Origin: an uncultured Flammeovirgaceae bacterium
Lineage (GTDB): Bacteria > Bacteroidota > Bacteroidia > Cytophagales > Cyclobacteriaceae
Assembly: GCA_937883755.1 (NCBI GenBank)
Contig: CAKZYA010000058.1
Span: 248,001 to 312,000 of the forward strand
Length of the DNA: 64,000 nucleotides
Direction of reading: 5' to 3'
The translations under genes were made by a program, and so were the position numbers. The notes beneath the pieces were generated by a model. It saw nothing but the letters and a program-made list of their open reading frames with translations, was not told where the DNA came from and ran no database searches. This document shows, one piece after another, positions 16,634 through 26,175 of this stretch. Position 1 is the first letter of the stretch. Every line of letters begins with the position of its first letter.

Positions 16634-19600
16634 ATGATTGATAATCAGAATTTCACGAGACGATTTATGAGAACTTTAGAAAAGGTTGTTTTCTTGCTTT
16701 TTGGGTACGCGGTTCTAATGGTTGGTTGTAAGAGCGAAGAACCCGTAGATTTACGAATTAAAGAGATGCCCCCCGAACGAGTGGCTGAATTAGCAAAATC
16801 CATCGAGGCTACTGTATCTCCCGAATTAGCGGAGGGGCTCACCCTTAGTCTTTGGGCGGTAGATTCTTTAGTAGACGATCCTATCGCAGTAGATATTGAT
16901 AACCAAGGGCGGGTGTATTACACTCGTACCCAACGAGGGCTATATTCAGAGTTTGATATTCGGCGTCACCAGGATTGGGAAATTCAATCCATTCAACTTC
17001 AGCACGTGGAAGATCGGCGAAACTTCTTACGAGAAACCCTATCACCGGAAAACAGCAATAAAAATGACTGGCTTCCTGATTTAAATGAAGATGGTTCTCG
17101 CGATTGGCGGGATCTGACCATTGAGCAGGAGAAAATCTACCGGGTAGAAGATGCTTCGGGCGATGGTTTAGCGGATAAAACCCAGTTAGTGGTAGAAGGC
17201 TTCAGTGAAGAAATAGACGATGTGTTGGGTGCTGTCTTGGTAGATGGTGATGACCTATTTGCCGGAGTTGCCCCCAATCTGTGGCGAATCAAGGACAAAA
17301 ACGGGGATGGCATTGCTGACGAGCAAACGTCTATTTCCCACGGCTACGGCGTGCATATTGGCTTCGGTGGTCACGGAATGTCCGGGTTGGAAATGGGACC
17401 CGACGGAAAAATCTACTGGGGCATTGGCGATATTGGATTCAATGGTGTCGGCTCCGATGGAAAAGAGTGGAAATATCCCAATCGCGGAGTACTCGTTCGC
17501 GCTAATCCTGATGGTAGCGATTTTGAAGTTTTCGCGATGGGACTCCGCAATACCCACGAGTTTACTTTTGACAAATACGGTAATATCATTGGTCAAGATA
17601 ACGATGGCGACCACAAAGGGGAGAGCGAACGCCTAGTATACATTGTGAATGGTTCCGACACGGGCTGGCGCATCAACTGGCAATTTGGAAAGTACAAAGA
17701 CGAGAAGAATAATGAATATAAAGTCTGGATGGACGAAGGCATGTATAAGCCTCGTTTTGAGGGGCAAGCGGCTTACATTACTCCCTGTATTATTAATTAC
17801 GTGAATGGGCCAACAGGTTTTCTGTATAATCCTGGAACTGCTCTGGGCCCGAAGTGGAAGGATAATTTCTTCGTAGCCAGCTTTGTGGGTAATCCTACCA
17901 AGTCAGGTATTCATGCGTTCAAATTGAATCCGAAGGGGGCTTCTTTTGAATTAGGTGAAACCGAACAAGTAATGGGCGGAGTACTCGCTACTGGTATGGA
18001 CTTTGGTCCCGATGGAGCGATGTATTTTGCCGACTGGATTGATGGCTGGACTCCTAAAGAGGAAGGACGTATCTGGAAGCTAGATGCGCCCAGTGGCAGC
18101 GACTGGTCAGCAAGAAAACAAACCCAGGAACTACTAGCTGCTGACTTTACTGAAAAAGATGATGGAGCTATAGGTGACTTATTGAAAAATCCAGACATGC
18201 GCGTTCGTCAAAAAGCCCAATTTGAATTAGCCAAACGGGGTGACGATGGTGCTGAAGTATTTCAGCAAATGCTTAGTCAGACTGAGAACCAGCTGGCTCG
18301 AGTGCATAGCATTTGGGGCATCAGCCAGCTAGCCCGCCGAGATTCTGCTTATGCAGAAAACTTACTTCCCTTGCTAGAAGATAGTGATCCTGAAATTCGG
18401 GCGCAAGTCGCTAAGTGGTTAGGCGATATGCGTTACGCTTCCGCAGCAGAAGCGCTGGTTCCGATGCTGAGTGATGAGTACGATCGAACCCGTTTCTTCG
18501 CTGCTGAAGCCTTGGGAAGAATCGCTTACGAACCAGCCGTCAAACCTCTGATTGATTTACTCGAGGCTAACAACGATGAAGATGCTTACATTCGCCACGC
18601 GGCTAGTTTGGCGCTGGCTCGAATTGGAAAAGCGGAGCCGGTGGTAGCCCTATCCAATCACCCTTCCCGAGCGGTGCGAATTGGAGCGGTAGTAGCCCTT
18701 CGCCGAATGGAAGAGCCGAGAGTGGCTGAGTTTTTAAACGATGAGGATGAATACATTGTGACCGAAGCGGCTCGAGCTATTAACGATGATTACTCCATTG
18801 AAGAAGCGCTACCGGCTCTAGGCAATGTATTACAGCAAAATCGTTTTAGCAACGAAGCTCTGGTGCGTCGGGCGATCAATGCTAACCTGAGAGTTGGTAG
18901 CGATGAAGCACTGCAAAATCTGCTGGATTACGCTATGAATCAACAAAATCCGGGAGAGCTGAGGGCAGAAGCAGTAGCTGCTCTGGGAACTTGGACGGAG
19001 CCCTCGGTACTAGACCGGGTAGACGGACGCTATCGGGGTGAAGTAAAACGCGATCCGGCTAAGATTCAAGATGCATCGATGCAGCCTTTGATTAGATTGT
19101 CTGCTAATTCGCCCGCTTCGGTTCGTTACGAAGCAGTGAAAGCCATTGGGCAACTAGGTTTTTCGGAGGCAGCCCCTCAGTTACTCGCTCGGCTCAAAGG
19201 GGATACTGATCCGAAAGTGCGTGCCAACGCTTTAGAAGCCCTAGCTAGTCTCGAGGATAGCCAGGTTGATGAGGCTATCAAAATAGCACTCGCTGATCAA
19301 GAGAAAAGTGTTAGAATTGTTGGCCTTGATTTGATGAAGAAGATGGATATTCCGCAGGATTTGATGGTTTCGTTGCTTTCGGAAGTAATAGATTCTAAAA
19401 CTCCTGAGGAAAAGCAAGCAGCCATGCTCACTCTAGGAACACTACCCGTAGAAAGCACCAAAAGTACGTTTGATAAGCTGTTGGCTAAATTAGAGAAGGG
19501 AACTTTACCGCCTGAAATCCGACTAGAGCTAACCGATGCCATTGACAGCACGAAATCGGAGGAATTACTAACCCGCTTAGAGCAGGCTCAGGTCGGTTCC

Positions 19601-20095
19601 TCTGATTCAGTTTCGCTATTGGCATCGTACCAAGATTGTTTATACGGTGGAGATCCCGAGCAGGGGCAACAGTTAGTATTTCGTCACTCTACCGCTCAAT
19701 GCATGAAGTGCCATGCCTACGATGATTACGGTGGAAATGCAGGACCACGCCTCAACGGCATTGCCGGCCATCTTAGCCGAGAACAGATTCTGGAAGCCAT
19801 CGTAAATCCTAGTGCCCGAATTGCCCCTGGCTATGGTATAGTTACCCTAAAACTGAAAGATGGTGAAACAATAAGTGGTATTCTACAAAAGGAAAACGAT
19901 AGCGAAGTGACCATTAAAGTGGGTAATCAACCAGAGAAAGCAATTGCCAAGTCAGAGATTGAAGAGCAGACTACGGCACCCTCTAGTATGCCTAATATGA
20001 CGAGTTACCTGACGAAGAAAGAAATCCGCAATATCGTAAGCTTCCTTTCAACCTTACACGGTGACGAAATGCAGGCAAGTTCTGTTACCGATTAA
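16634..20095 (+). CDS. Large secreted lipoprotein: beta-propeller, HEAT repeats and c-type cytochrome
   Basis: 1153 residues. Signal sequence with lipobox-like LMVGC; the ATG at 16667 (MRTLEKVV) is an equally plausible start and gives a cleaner signal peptide. Residues ~55-480 resemble the membrane-bound dehydrogenase/sorbosone-dehydrogenase-type propeller, with calcium-like loops such as DKNGDGIADE. Residues ~500-980 are HEAT repeats (e.g. DPEIRAQVAKWLGDMRYASA). The end is a cytochrome c domain with heme motif C1023-M-K-C-H1027. This is the PVC-type heme-binding build common in Planctomycetes and Bacteroidota, thought to oxidise sugars or alcohols outside the membrane. No neighbour names the substrate. 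Confidence 0.85.
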   Translation: MIDNQNFTRRFMRTLEKVVFLLFGYAVLMVGCKSEEPVDLRIKEMPPERVAELAKSIEATVSPELAEGLTLSLWAVDSLVDDPIAVDIDNQGRVYYTRTQRGLYSEFDIRRHQDWEIQSIQLQHVEDRRNFLRETLSPENSNKNDWLPDLNEDGSRDWRDLTIEQEKIYRVEDASGDGLADKTQLVVEGFSEEIDDVLGAVLVDGDDLFAGVAPNLWRIKDKNGDGIADEQTSISHGYGVHIGFGGHGMSGLEMGPDGKIYWGIGDIGFNGVGSDGKEWKYPNRGVLVRANPDGSDFEVFAMGLRNTHEFTFDKYGNIIGQDNDGDHKGESERLVYIVNGSDTGWRINWQFGKYKDEKNNEYKVWMDEGMYKPRFEGQAAYITPCIINYVNGPTGFLYNPGTALGPKWKDNFFVASFVGNPTKSGIHAFKLNPKGASFELGETEQVMGGVLATGMDFGPDGAMYFADWIDGWTPKEEGRIWKLDAPSGSDWSARKQTQELLAADFTEKDDGAIGDLLKNPDMRVRQKAQFELAKRGDDGAEVFQQMLSQTENQLARVHSIWGISQLARRDSAYAENLLPLLEDSDPEIRAQVAKWLGDMRYASAAEALVPMLSDEYDRTRFFAAEALGRIAYEPAVKPLIDLLEANNDEDAYIRHAASLALARIGKAEPVVALSNHPSRAVRIGAVVALRRMEEPRVAEFLNDEDEYIVTEAARAINDDYSIEEALPALGNVLQQNRFSNEALVRRAINANLRVGSDEALQNLLDYAMNQQNPGELRAEAVAALGTWTEPSVLDRVDGRYRGEVKRDPAKIQDASMQPLIRLSANSPASVRYEAVKAIGQLGFSEAAPQLLARLKGDTDPKVRANALEALASLEDSQVDEAIKIALADQEKSVRIVGLDLMKKMDIPQDLMVSLLSEVIDSKTPEEKQAAMLTLGTLPVESTKSTFDKLLAKLEKGTLPPEIRLELTDAIDSTKSEELLTRLEQAQVGSSDSVSLLASYQDCLYGGDPEQGQQLVFRHSTAQCMKCHAYDDYGGNAGPRLNGIAGHLSREQILEAIVNPSARIAPGYGIVTLKLKDGETISGILQKENDSEVTIKVGNQPEKAIAKSEIEEQTTAPSSMPNMTSYLTKKEIRNIVSFLSTLHGDEMQASSVTD

Positions 20096-20369
20096 TTCAG
20101 TGTACTAATACTGCAGTTAACGAAACCTAATATAAACAGAGCGATTGTAATTAATCAATTTGATTGATTCAAGGTTTTGGTACTTCAGTAGGTAGATCAA
20201 CCTTAACTCCGACGAAGGAATTTTTATAGCTGAATCAATAAGGTTTTATCCTTAAGAGCAAAGGTTAGTTAGCAGACAATTAAATCATTTTAGGACAGAT
20301 CTTACAATGTTTTGACTTCTTGGTAGTTATTAAGAAAACAAGTATCAAGAAGAAATAAACAACAGGAGT

Positions 20370-20927
20370 ATGAAAAAGTCTGCTTATAGAATACCCAACG
20401 TGGTATTTTCTATCACATTTACTGTCATATGTTTGGTAATATTTTCTGCCTGCCAAGAAGATGAAGAAGTTATTGAAGAAATAGAGCCGAGAGAGGTTGG
20501 CTACCCAGGAGTGGAAGAAGCCCTTTGGGTTTACTTTGACCGATTTGAGGAAGAAGCTTTTAGTCGGGGAATCAACATAAATTTACGTACTGCTAACATC
20601 ACCGGGCGAATTGATGAAATTGACGAAAACCGCGTCCTGGGACAATGTAATTTTGGTTTTCGTCGGTTTGACTCTAACCGAATAACCATTGATGAAACTT
20701 TCTGGGATCGCAGTAGTGATCGAGGACGAGAGTTTGTGGTTTTTCACGAGTTAGGCCACTGCTTTCTGAACCGAGGGCACCGAGAGGCTACCGATCGCGG
20801 GGGCGTATGCTCTAGTATTATGCGAAGTGGTACAGGTTCTTGCCGCGATAACTACAATCAATTTACCCGCAACGGGTACCTGGATGAATTATTTGATACT
20901 CAATTCGTCAATGATATTTTTGAGTAA
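20370..20927 (+). CDS. Lipoprotein zinc metallopeptidase candidate
   Basis: 185 residues. Lipobox FSAC28 followed by acidic residues (QEDEEVIEE), which fits export to the cell surface. The zinc motif H126-E-L-G-H130 is followed by a third histidine at 137 (CFLNRGH) and a Met-turn-like SSIMRSG (M151). The spacing to the third histidine is one residue longer than the classical metzincin HExxHxxGxxH, so it is metzincin-like rather than canonical. Substrate unknown; monocistronic. Confidence 0.75.
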   Translation: MKKSAYRIPNVVFSITFTVICLVIFSACQEDEEVIEEIEPREVGYPGVEEALWVYFDRFEEEAFSRGININLRTANITGRIDEIDENRVLGQCNFGFRRFDSNRITIDETFWDRSSDRGREFVVFHELGHCFLNRGHREATDRGGVCSSIMRSGTGSCRDNYNQFTRNGYLDELFDTQFVNDIFE

Positions 20928-21094
20928 ACCACTTAGTTTTATGGTGTTAGGGTGTGAGAGTAGATTCAAATAGTAAACTCAAAGCTCTCGATAACACTCT
21001 GACGCCATAGTACCTGAGTAATATTCCCATCATTTTCTGTTGTAAGTAGTGGTAAAGTTGCTTTACTTTGTAGCCTCACAAAACCTCGTCACTT

Positions 21095-21289
21095 ATGAGA
21101 ATGGCCGGAATTGTTATGACATTGGTTGGGGCAGTCGCTCTGGTTTTATCCGTTCTTTCCCTATTCAACGAAATGAGTATGGGTCGCTTCCCACCCATGT
21201 TTGATAATAGCTGGATGGTGATTATGGCTCTGTTCTGGTTTTTTTCCGGAGTATCTCTAGTCGTTGCCTTTGGTAAAGAAAGTAAATAG
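21095..21289 (+). CDS. Small two-helix membrane protein
   Basis: 64 residues with two hydrophobic segments (near 4-24 and 41-60) joined by a short loop. No family recognised. It stands alone, converging on crtW with an 11-bp gap. The ATG start and membrane pattern make it likely to be real. Confidence 0.6.
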   Translation: MRMAGIVMTLVGAVALVLSVLSLFNEMSMGRFPPMFDNSWMVIMALFWFFSGVSLVVAFGKESK

Positions 21290-21300
21290 GTGCTTTCTTA

Positions 21301-22011
21301 CTAAGAAGACTTCTCTTGCATTTCCTTTTCTTTATATAGTTGCCACCAAGGTACACCCGGAGCATGGTGATGCTCATAGTGGTAACCAAAGAAGTAGCAG
21401 CTTATAAATGCCCATATGTGGTTCTTTCGCTGACTTCTCGATTGATGTTTATTATCGTGCTCGCCTCGGTGAGGTAAATACGTTCCGAAGTAGAAAAGCT
21501 GAAGGGTTGAAAGTATTGATGGGATAATATAAAACAAGATCACATTGGGCTTGGGGAAAAGTCGGATCAACACCTCGTAAGTAACGGCCATCAGCAAAAT
21601 TTGCCAGATACTCACATACTCTCGGGCAAATTTGATGTACCAAGGTATAAATCCCCCATTGTGGTAGTCAGGGTCTTGATCGGTAGCTACAAACCGATGA
21701 TGTTGGTGATGCTTAGGAAAGAGTTTTTTGTAGGAATTGTAAGCAAATAGGGTAGACGCAATAGTGCCTAACGTATTATTCCATCCTTTATTTTTTGCAA
21801 CACTGCCGTGCATAGCGTCGTGGGCAGTAATGAATAGCCCAGTATATAAATGGGCTTGCAATAACATGAATCCGTAAGTAATTGGGTTGGTAAAATCTAC
21901 GGTGTAGCTGCTCAGCAACCATCCGAGGGATAAAAACCACAAGCTGATGATGGCAAAGGCAATCCAGATTCCTTTTTCTTGATACCAGGGCTTCATGCTA
22001 GACAAAGGCAA
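21301..22011 (-). CDS. crtW: Beta-carotene ketolase
   Basis: Membrane di-iron oxygenase that adds 4-keto groups to beta-ionone rings. 236 residues with the expected histidine boxes: H64-D-A-M-H68, H101-H-Q-H-H105, FGTYLPHR near 175-182 and H211-Y-E-H-H-H216. The ending APGVPWWQLY matches CrtW rather than generic fatty-acid desaturases. Four or so membrane helices. It is the last gene of the minus-strand run sigma-crtI-crtB-ispH-crtW, 9 bp after ispH. Confidence 0.9.
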   Translation of the reverse strand: MPLSSMKPWYQEKGIWIAFAIISLWFLSLGWLLSSYTVDFTNPITYGFMLLQAHLYTGLFITAHDAMHGSVAKNKGWNNTLGTIASTLFAYNSYKKLFPKHHQHHRFVATDQDPDYHNGGFIPWYIKFAREYVSIWQILLMAVTYEVLIRLFPKPNVILFYIIPSILSTLQLFYFGTYLPHRGEHDNKHQSRSQRKNHIWAFISCYFFGYHYEHHHAPGVPWWQLYKEKEMQEKSS

Positions 22012-22020
22012 GAAGGTTGG

Positions 22021-22866
22021 CTAAAGTTCCAATAAGGTATCGCGAACTTCTTCCATGAGCCACATGGGAGTAGAAGTAGCACCGCAGATACCCACTGTGT
22101 CATTAGGAGAAAACCAGTTCAATTGCACTTCTTCTTTACGAGAAACGAAGTACGTGTTTTCGTTTTGGTTTTTACACACTTGGTAAAGAACCTTCCCGTT
22201 GGAAGATTTAGTACCTGAGACAAATAAAATTTTATTGAAGCGTCCGGCAAAATCTCGTAATTCTTTGTCACGATTAGATACCTGCCGGCAGATAGTATCG
22301 TTAGCATTTACCTCAATACCTGATTGCCGGAGAGTATCGGTGATTTCATAAAACTTATCAGTGCTCTTGGTGGTTTGGCTATACAAGGTCATGTTACTGG
22401 GTACCTCAGCCAGGTTTAACTCTTCTAGGTTTTGGAAGACCACTGCCTCCTGATTGGTTTGTCCTAGTAGACCTTCCACTTCTGCATGGCCGTGCTTGCC
22501 GTAGATATAAATTTTTTCCTGCTTATCGTAAGATTTCTTAATACGGTGCTGAAGCTTTAGCACTACCGGACACGAAGCATCAATCAGCTGTAAGTCGTTC
22601 TCAGCTGCTATTCGGTAGGTACTGGGGGGTTCGCCGTGTGCCCGAATGAGTACACGCTCACCGTATAATTGCTGTAAATTATCATGGTTAATGATGCGTA
22701 ACCCTTTCTTTTCCAAGCGATTAACCTCTTCATCATTATGAACAATATCGCCCAGGCAATAGAGGTAGCCGTATTCATCCAGAATATCTTCAGCCATTTC
22801 TATAGCGTACACTACGCCAAAGCAGAACCCTGAGTTATGATCAATTGCAACATCTAACTGTAACAT
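22021..22866 (-). CDS. ispH: 4-hydroxy-3-methylbut-2-enyl diphosphate reductase
   Basis: Last step of the MEP isoprenoid pathway, giving IPP and DMAPP. 281 residues. The three iron-sulfur cysteines are C15 (GFCFGV), C99 (DASCP) and C193 (DTICRQ), with the HGEPP segment at 77-81. Placed inside the carotenoid run (30 bp after crtB, 9 bp before crtW), it should raise precursor supply when pigment genes are induced. Confidence 0.95.
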   Translation of the reverse strand: MLQLDVAIDHNSGFCFGVVYAIEMAEDILDEYGYLYCLGDIVHNDEEVNRLEKKGLRIINHDNLQQLYGERVLIRAHGEPPSTYRIAAENDLQLIDASCPVVLKLQHRIKKSYDKQEKIYIYGKHGHAEVEGLLGQTNQEAVVFQNLEELNLAEVPSNMTLYSQTTKSTDKFYEITDTLRQSGIEVNANDTICRQVSNRDKELRDFAGRFNKILFVSGTKSSNGKVLYQVCKNQNENTYFVSRKEEVQLNWFSPNDTVGICGATSTPMWLMEEVRDTLLEL

Positions 22867-22896
22867 TGTGGTGAGAGTTAGTTAAAAAAAATGCGA

Positions 22897-23730
22897 CTAC
22901 AAATAATTGAACCGATGCCGAAAGTACGTGCCAATCAGCAAAGCAATTTTGCGATTATCGGGAATACGAATGCGCTCTTGAGCAATTCGAGCCGCCGAGC
23001 ACTGCTTAATTTTCTTAAACAAATTTAGATAGTAGACATACGCCAGATAAACCCCCAGTTTAGAACCGCTCGGCAGGCGCAAGATACCTTGGTAGGCTTC
23101 ATCAAAATCTTGCTGAATATCCTGTTCGATCTTTTGCTTGGCAGTTTGCGTAAAATCATTAAAATCAACATCAGGAAAGTAGACCCGTCCTCGCTCGTCG
23201 TAATCACTCTTAATATCTCGCAGAAAATTCACTTTTTGGAAAGCTGCGCCCAATTTACGAGCAGGCTCTTCTAGGGATTGATAAAGTGCATCATCACCCT
23301 CGCAAAAAACGCGTAAGCACATAAGGCCAACTACCTCGGCTGAACCATAAATATATTCGTGGTACAGCGGATCGTTGTAAGTCTGTTGATCTAAGTCCAT
23401 GCGCATACTTCGCAAGAAGGCGTCGATCAAATCTGGTTGTATGTGATATTTGTTAACTACACTCTGGAAGGAATGTAGTACTGGGTTTAAACTAATTTTT
23501 TCCTCAATGGCTTGGTAGGTATCTTTTTCAAAACGATCTAAGAGAGTAGTTTTATCATGATCGTGAAAGGTATCGACAATTTCGTCAGCGTAGCGTACAA
23601 AGCCATAAACGGCGTAGATAGGATAGTGAAAACGCTGGTGCAACGTTCGGATTCCTAAAGTGAATGAAGTGCTGTAATGCTGGGTAATAAGTTTACTACA
23701 CTTAAAGGTAGTTATATCAAAAAGTTCCAT
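22897..23730 (-). CDS. crtB: Phytoene synthase
   Basis: Joins two geranylgeranyl diphosphates into phytoene. 277 residues. First Asp-rich motif D49-E-I-V-D53; second, NFLRDIKSDYDERGRVYFP, near 190-210. The squalene/phytoene synthase fold is complete. It lies 21 bp after crtI and 30 bp before ispH, same strand, so it is co-transcribed. Confidence 0.95.
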   Translation of the reverse strand: MELFDITTFKCSKLITQHYSTSFTLGIRTLHQRFHYPIYAVYGFVRYADEIVDTFHDHDKTTLLDRFEKDTYQAIEEKISLNPVLHSFQSVVNKYHIQPDLIDAFLRSMRMDLDQQTYNDPLYHEYIYGSAEVVGLMCLRVFCEGDDALYQSLEEPARKLGAAFQKVNFLRDIKSDYDERGRVYFPDVDFNDFTQTAKQKIEQDIQQDFDEAYQGILRLPSGSKLGVYLAYVYYLNLFKKIKQCSAARIAQERIRIPDNRKIALLIGTYFRHRFNYL

Positions 23731-23751
23731 AAACGTAAAATGAGGCCTACT

Positions 23752-25239
23752 TTAGGTATTAATGGCACTACGGTGTTCTTTGGCGATCTCAGTGGCGACT
23801 ACCTTTCCTGAGATGAGCGAGGGAGGAACACCGGGACCAGGTACAGTTAATTGTCCTGTATAATACAAATTTTTTAGCTTACTACTCTTAAGACTAGGTT
23901 TTAAAATGGCTGTTTGCATCAGTGTGTTAGCCAAACCATACGCATTGCCTTTGAAGGCGTTGTAATCTTCCACAAAATCACGATGAGCATAACTTCGCTT
24001 TACAACCACTGAGTCACGAATAGACTGTCCCGTGAGCGACTCGAGGCGATTCATGACTAGGTTGTAGTAGTGCTCCCGAATCTCAGAAGTATCTTCTAGA
24101 TCAGGAGCAACCGGAATGAGAATAAATACATTTTCATAATTCTCAGGGGCAACCGATGGATCTGTTTTGGAAGTAACAGAGACGTAAAACAACGGGTTAT
24201 CCGGCCATTTAGGATCACTATAAATTGCTTTAGCGTGAGGGGTGAAATCTTCGTCGAAAAATAAATTGTGGTGATGAAGGTTCTCTAATTTTTTATTTAT
24301 GCCCAGATAGTAAAGTAGAGAAGATGGAGCCATCGCCCGTTGATCCCAGTAAGTATCGCTATAATTACGGTAAGTGGGTGGCAGTAGCTGTGTTTCAATA
24401 AAGTGATAATCGGCACTTCCTACGACAATATCAGCTGAGAAAGAGTTGCTCTCCGTGATAACTTCGGATACTTTCCCGCCCTCGAAGCCGAAAGAAGTTA
24501 CATTTTGCCCAAATTCAAACTTTACTCCTAAGTCCTCAGCCAGCTGTTGCATACCTGCTACAATTTTGTGCATGCCCCCCATCGGATACCAAGTACCCAA
24601 CTGAATATCAGCGTAATTCATCAAACTGTAAAGTGCAGGCGTGTTTTGAGGGAGTGCTCCGAGCAACAAAATCGGAAACTCCATGATGCGAATAATCTTA
24701 TCGTGGCTGAAAAATGAGCGAATGTGCTTATGGAAGGACTTAAAAACATCCATCCGCAGAATGTCGTACAGCAAACGAGCACTAACAAACTCAGTAAGAG
24801 AACGGCCAGGCTTATAGACAAGCTGGTTCATTCCTACTTGGTACTTGTAAGCCGCTTGCTCCAGAAATTTGTCCAACATTTGGCTACTTCCTTCCTCAAG
24901 TGTCTCAAAAAGCTGCTTCAATTGGTCTAAGGAGGCAGGCAAGTTGAGAAATTGTTCTTCCCCAAACACTACGCTATAAGAAGGATCAAGGCGTACTAAC
25001 TCATAATAGTCAGACACTTTTTTACCGAAAGAGGCGAAGTAGCGGTCAAATACATCAGGCATCCAGTACCAGCTAGGCCCCATATCAAAAGTGAACCCTT
25101 GTTCTTGAAAAAATCGGGCTCGCCCGCCAGCAATTTCATGCTTTTCTACGACGGTTACATTAAATCCAGCTTGAGCTAGATAAGACGCCGCAGAAAGCCC
25201 TGAGAAGCCCGCGCCAATAATAACAACATTTTTTGGCAT
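23752..25239 (-). CDS. crtI: Phytoene desaturase
   Basis: FAD enzyme converting phytoene to lycopene. 495 residues. N-terminal dinucleotide-binding motif IIGAGFSGLSAASYLAQ (7-23) with EKHEIAGGRARFF after it; C-terminal GQLTVPGPGVPPSLISGK is the bacterial-type CrtI signature. Its ATG shares one base with the stop codon of the sigma factor gene (TAATG), so translation is probably coupled. Confidence 0.95.
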   Translation of the reverse strand: MPKNVVIIGAGFSGLSAASYLAQAGFNVTVVEKHEIAGGRARFFQEQGFTFDMGPSWYWMPDVFDRYFASFGKKVSDYYELVRLDPSYSVVFGEEQFLNLPASLDQLKQLFETLEEGSSQMLDKFLEQAAYKYQVGMNQLVYKPGRSLTEFVSARLLYDILRMDVFKSFHKHIRSFFSHDKIIRIMEFPILLLGALPQNTPALYSLMNYADIQLGTWYPMGGMHKIVAGMQQLAEDLGVKFEFGQNVTSFGFEGGKVSEVITESNSFSADIVVGSADYHFIETQLLPPTYRNYSDTYWDQRAMAPSSLLYYLGINKKLENLHHHNLFFDEDFTPHAKAIYSDPKWPDNPLFYVSVTSKTDPSVAPENYENVFILIPVAPDLEDTSEIREHYYNLVMNRLESLTGQSIRDSVVVKRSYAHRDFVEDYNAFKGNAYGLANTLMQTAILKPSLKSSKLKNLYYTGQLTVPGPGVPPSLISGKVVATEIAKEHRSAINT

Positions 25240-25751
25240 TAATCTTTAACTGAATAATTTTTAAGTACAGCTTTCAGCTCTTTCCGGGCAATATGAATAC
25301 GGTTTTTTACAGTACCGATAGGAATATTTAACCGATCAGCGATCTCATGATATTTAAAGCCCCGATAATGCATCATGAATGGGGTTTTGTAAGCATCATC
25401 CAGTTTTACAATAGCCTGGGTAATGTCTTTCATCGTGAAGGTAGCATAAGCCAGGTTCTCTGTAATATTACTGGTACTGTTGATGTAATGCAAATTATCA
25501 GTGGTATCAATAAAAGTATTCCGGCGCACCATACGCTGATAATTGGTAATGAAGGTATTCTTCATAATTGTGTAGAGCCACGCTTTAAGATTGGTGCCAT
25601 CTGTAAACTTATCTCGATTGGTAAATGCCTTTAAAATGGTTTCTTGGAGTAAATCATTAGCTTCTTCCACGTCCTTTGTCAATTTAAGCGCAAACGGCTT
25701 CAAAGATTTTGACATCTTGTCTAATGAGTAGCTAAATTCTAATGCAGTCAT
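25239..25751 (-). CDS. ECF-type RNA polymerase sigma factor heading the carotenoid operon
   Basis: 170 residues. Region 2 (ANDLLQETILKAFTNRDKF, then LKAWLYTIMKNTFITNY) and region 4 (YHEIADRLNIPIGTVKNRIH) are both intact. No anti-sigma gene is adjacent. It is the first gene of the run sigma-crtI-crtB-ispH-crtW and overlaps crtI by one base. ECF control of carotenoid genes is known in Myxococcus (CarQ); the parallel here is inference. Confidence 0.92.
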   Translation of the reverse strand: MTALEFSYSLDKMSKSLKPFALKLTKDVEEANDLLQETILKAFTNRDKFTDGTNLKAWLYTIMKNTFITNYQRMVRRNTFIDTTDNLHYINSTSNITENLAYATFTMKDITQAIVKLDDAYKTPFMMHYRGFKYHEIADRLNIPIGTVKNRIHIARKELKAVLKNYSVKD

Positions 25752-26175
25752 AAGGCTATTCTTTAGTTTGTTAAAAAAATATAGTTAATTGTTAAACAAG
25801 TATATATAAAAATGTTTACTTATTCTAAAAAATAGTTAAACAAAAAGATATTTTTTTCTGATTAGATGCTTAATGCAGAGTGAAGTGTGTTTATTAAAAG
25901 AAAAAGTTGTAATAAGGGCTTACAGACGGATAAAAATAATTTGTTTATTCTCCGTAGGAAGTAAGTTATACAAAATATTTGAGAATTCGCAATAGACTGA
26001 GGTTGTGAGCATGAAAAAGTCTATTTCACATAACTAAAAAGTGCTTCTAATGAGGAAGTGACTATCGCTAAGCAGTATTGTATACGGATATTATCCAGAA
26101 CCGTTTAATTTTTCTGCATCAAACTGAAACAAATTAGTGTCTCCGGACTAAATCAGGAAGAGAAGAGAGATATAC
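25752..26175. promoter_or_regulatory. Promoter region of the carotenoid operon with GTTAAACAA repeats
   Basis: 424 bp, very A+T-rich close to the sigma gene. GTTAAACAA occurs twice in the same orientation, at 25791-25799 and 25835-25843, 44 bp apart (about four helical turns), with a related GTTTGTTAA at 25767-25775. Candidate sites for the MerR/B12-type regulator encoded just upstream. No gene is seen in the rest of the region. Confidence 0.45.

Noticed and set aside
21301-22011. Considered generic fatty-acid desaturase
   Set aside because: The LPHR segment and the HYEHHHAPGVPWWQLY ending, together with its operon, fit beta-carotene ketolase.
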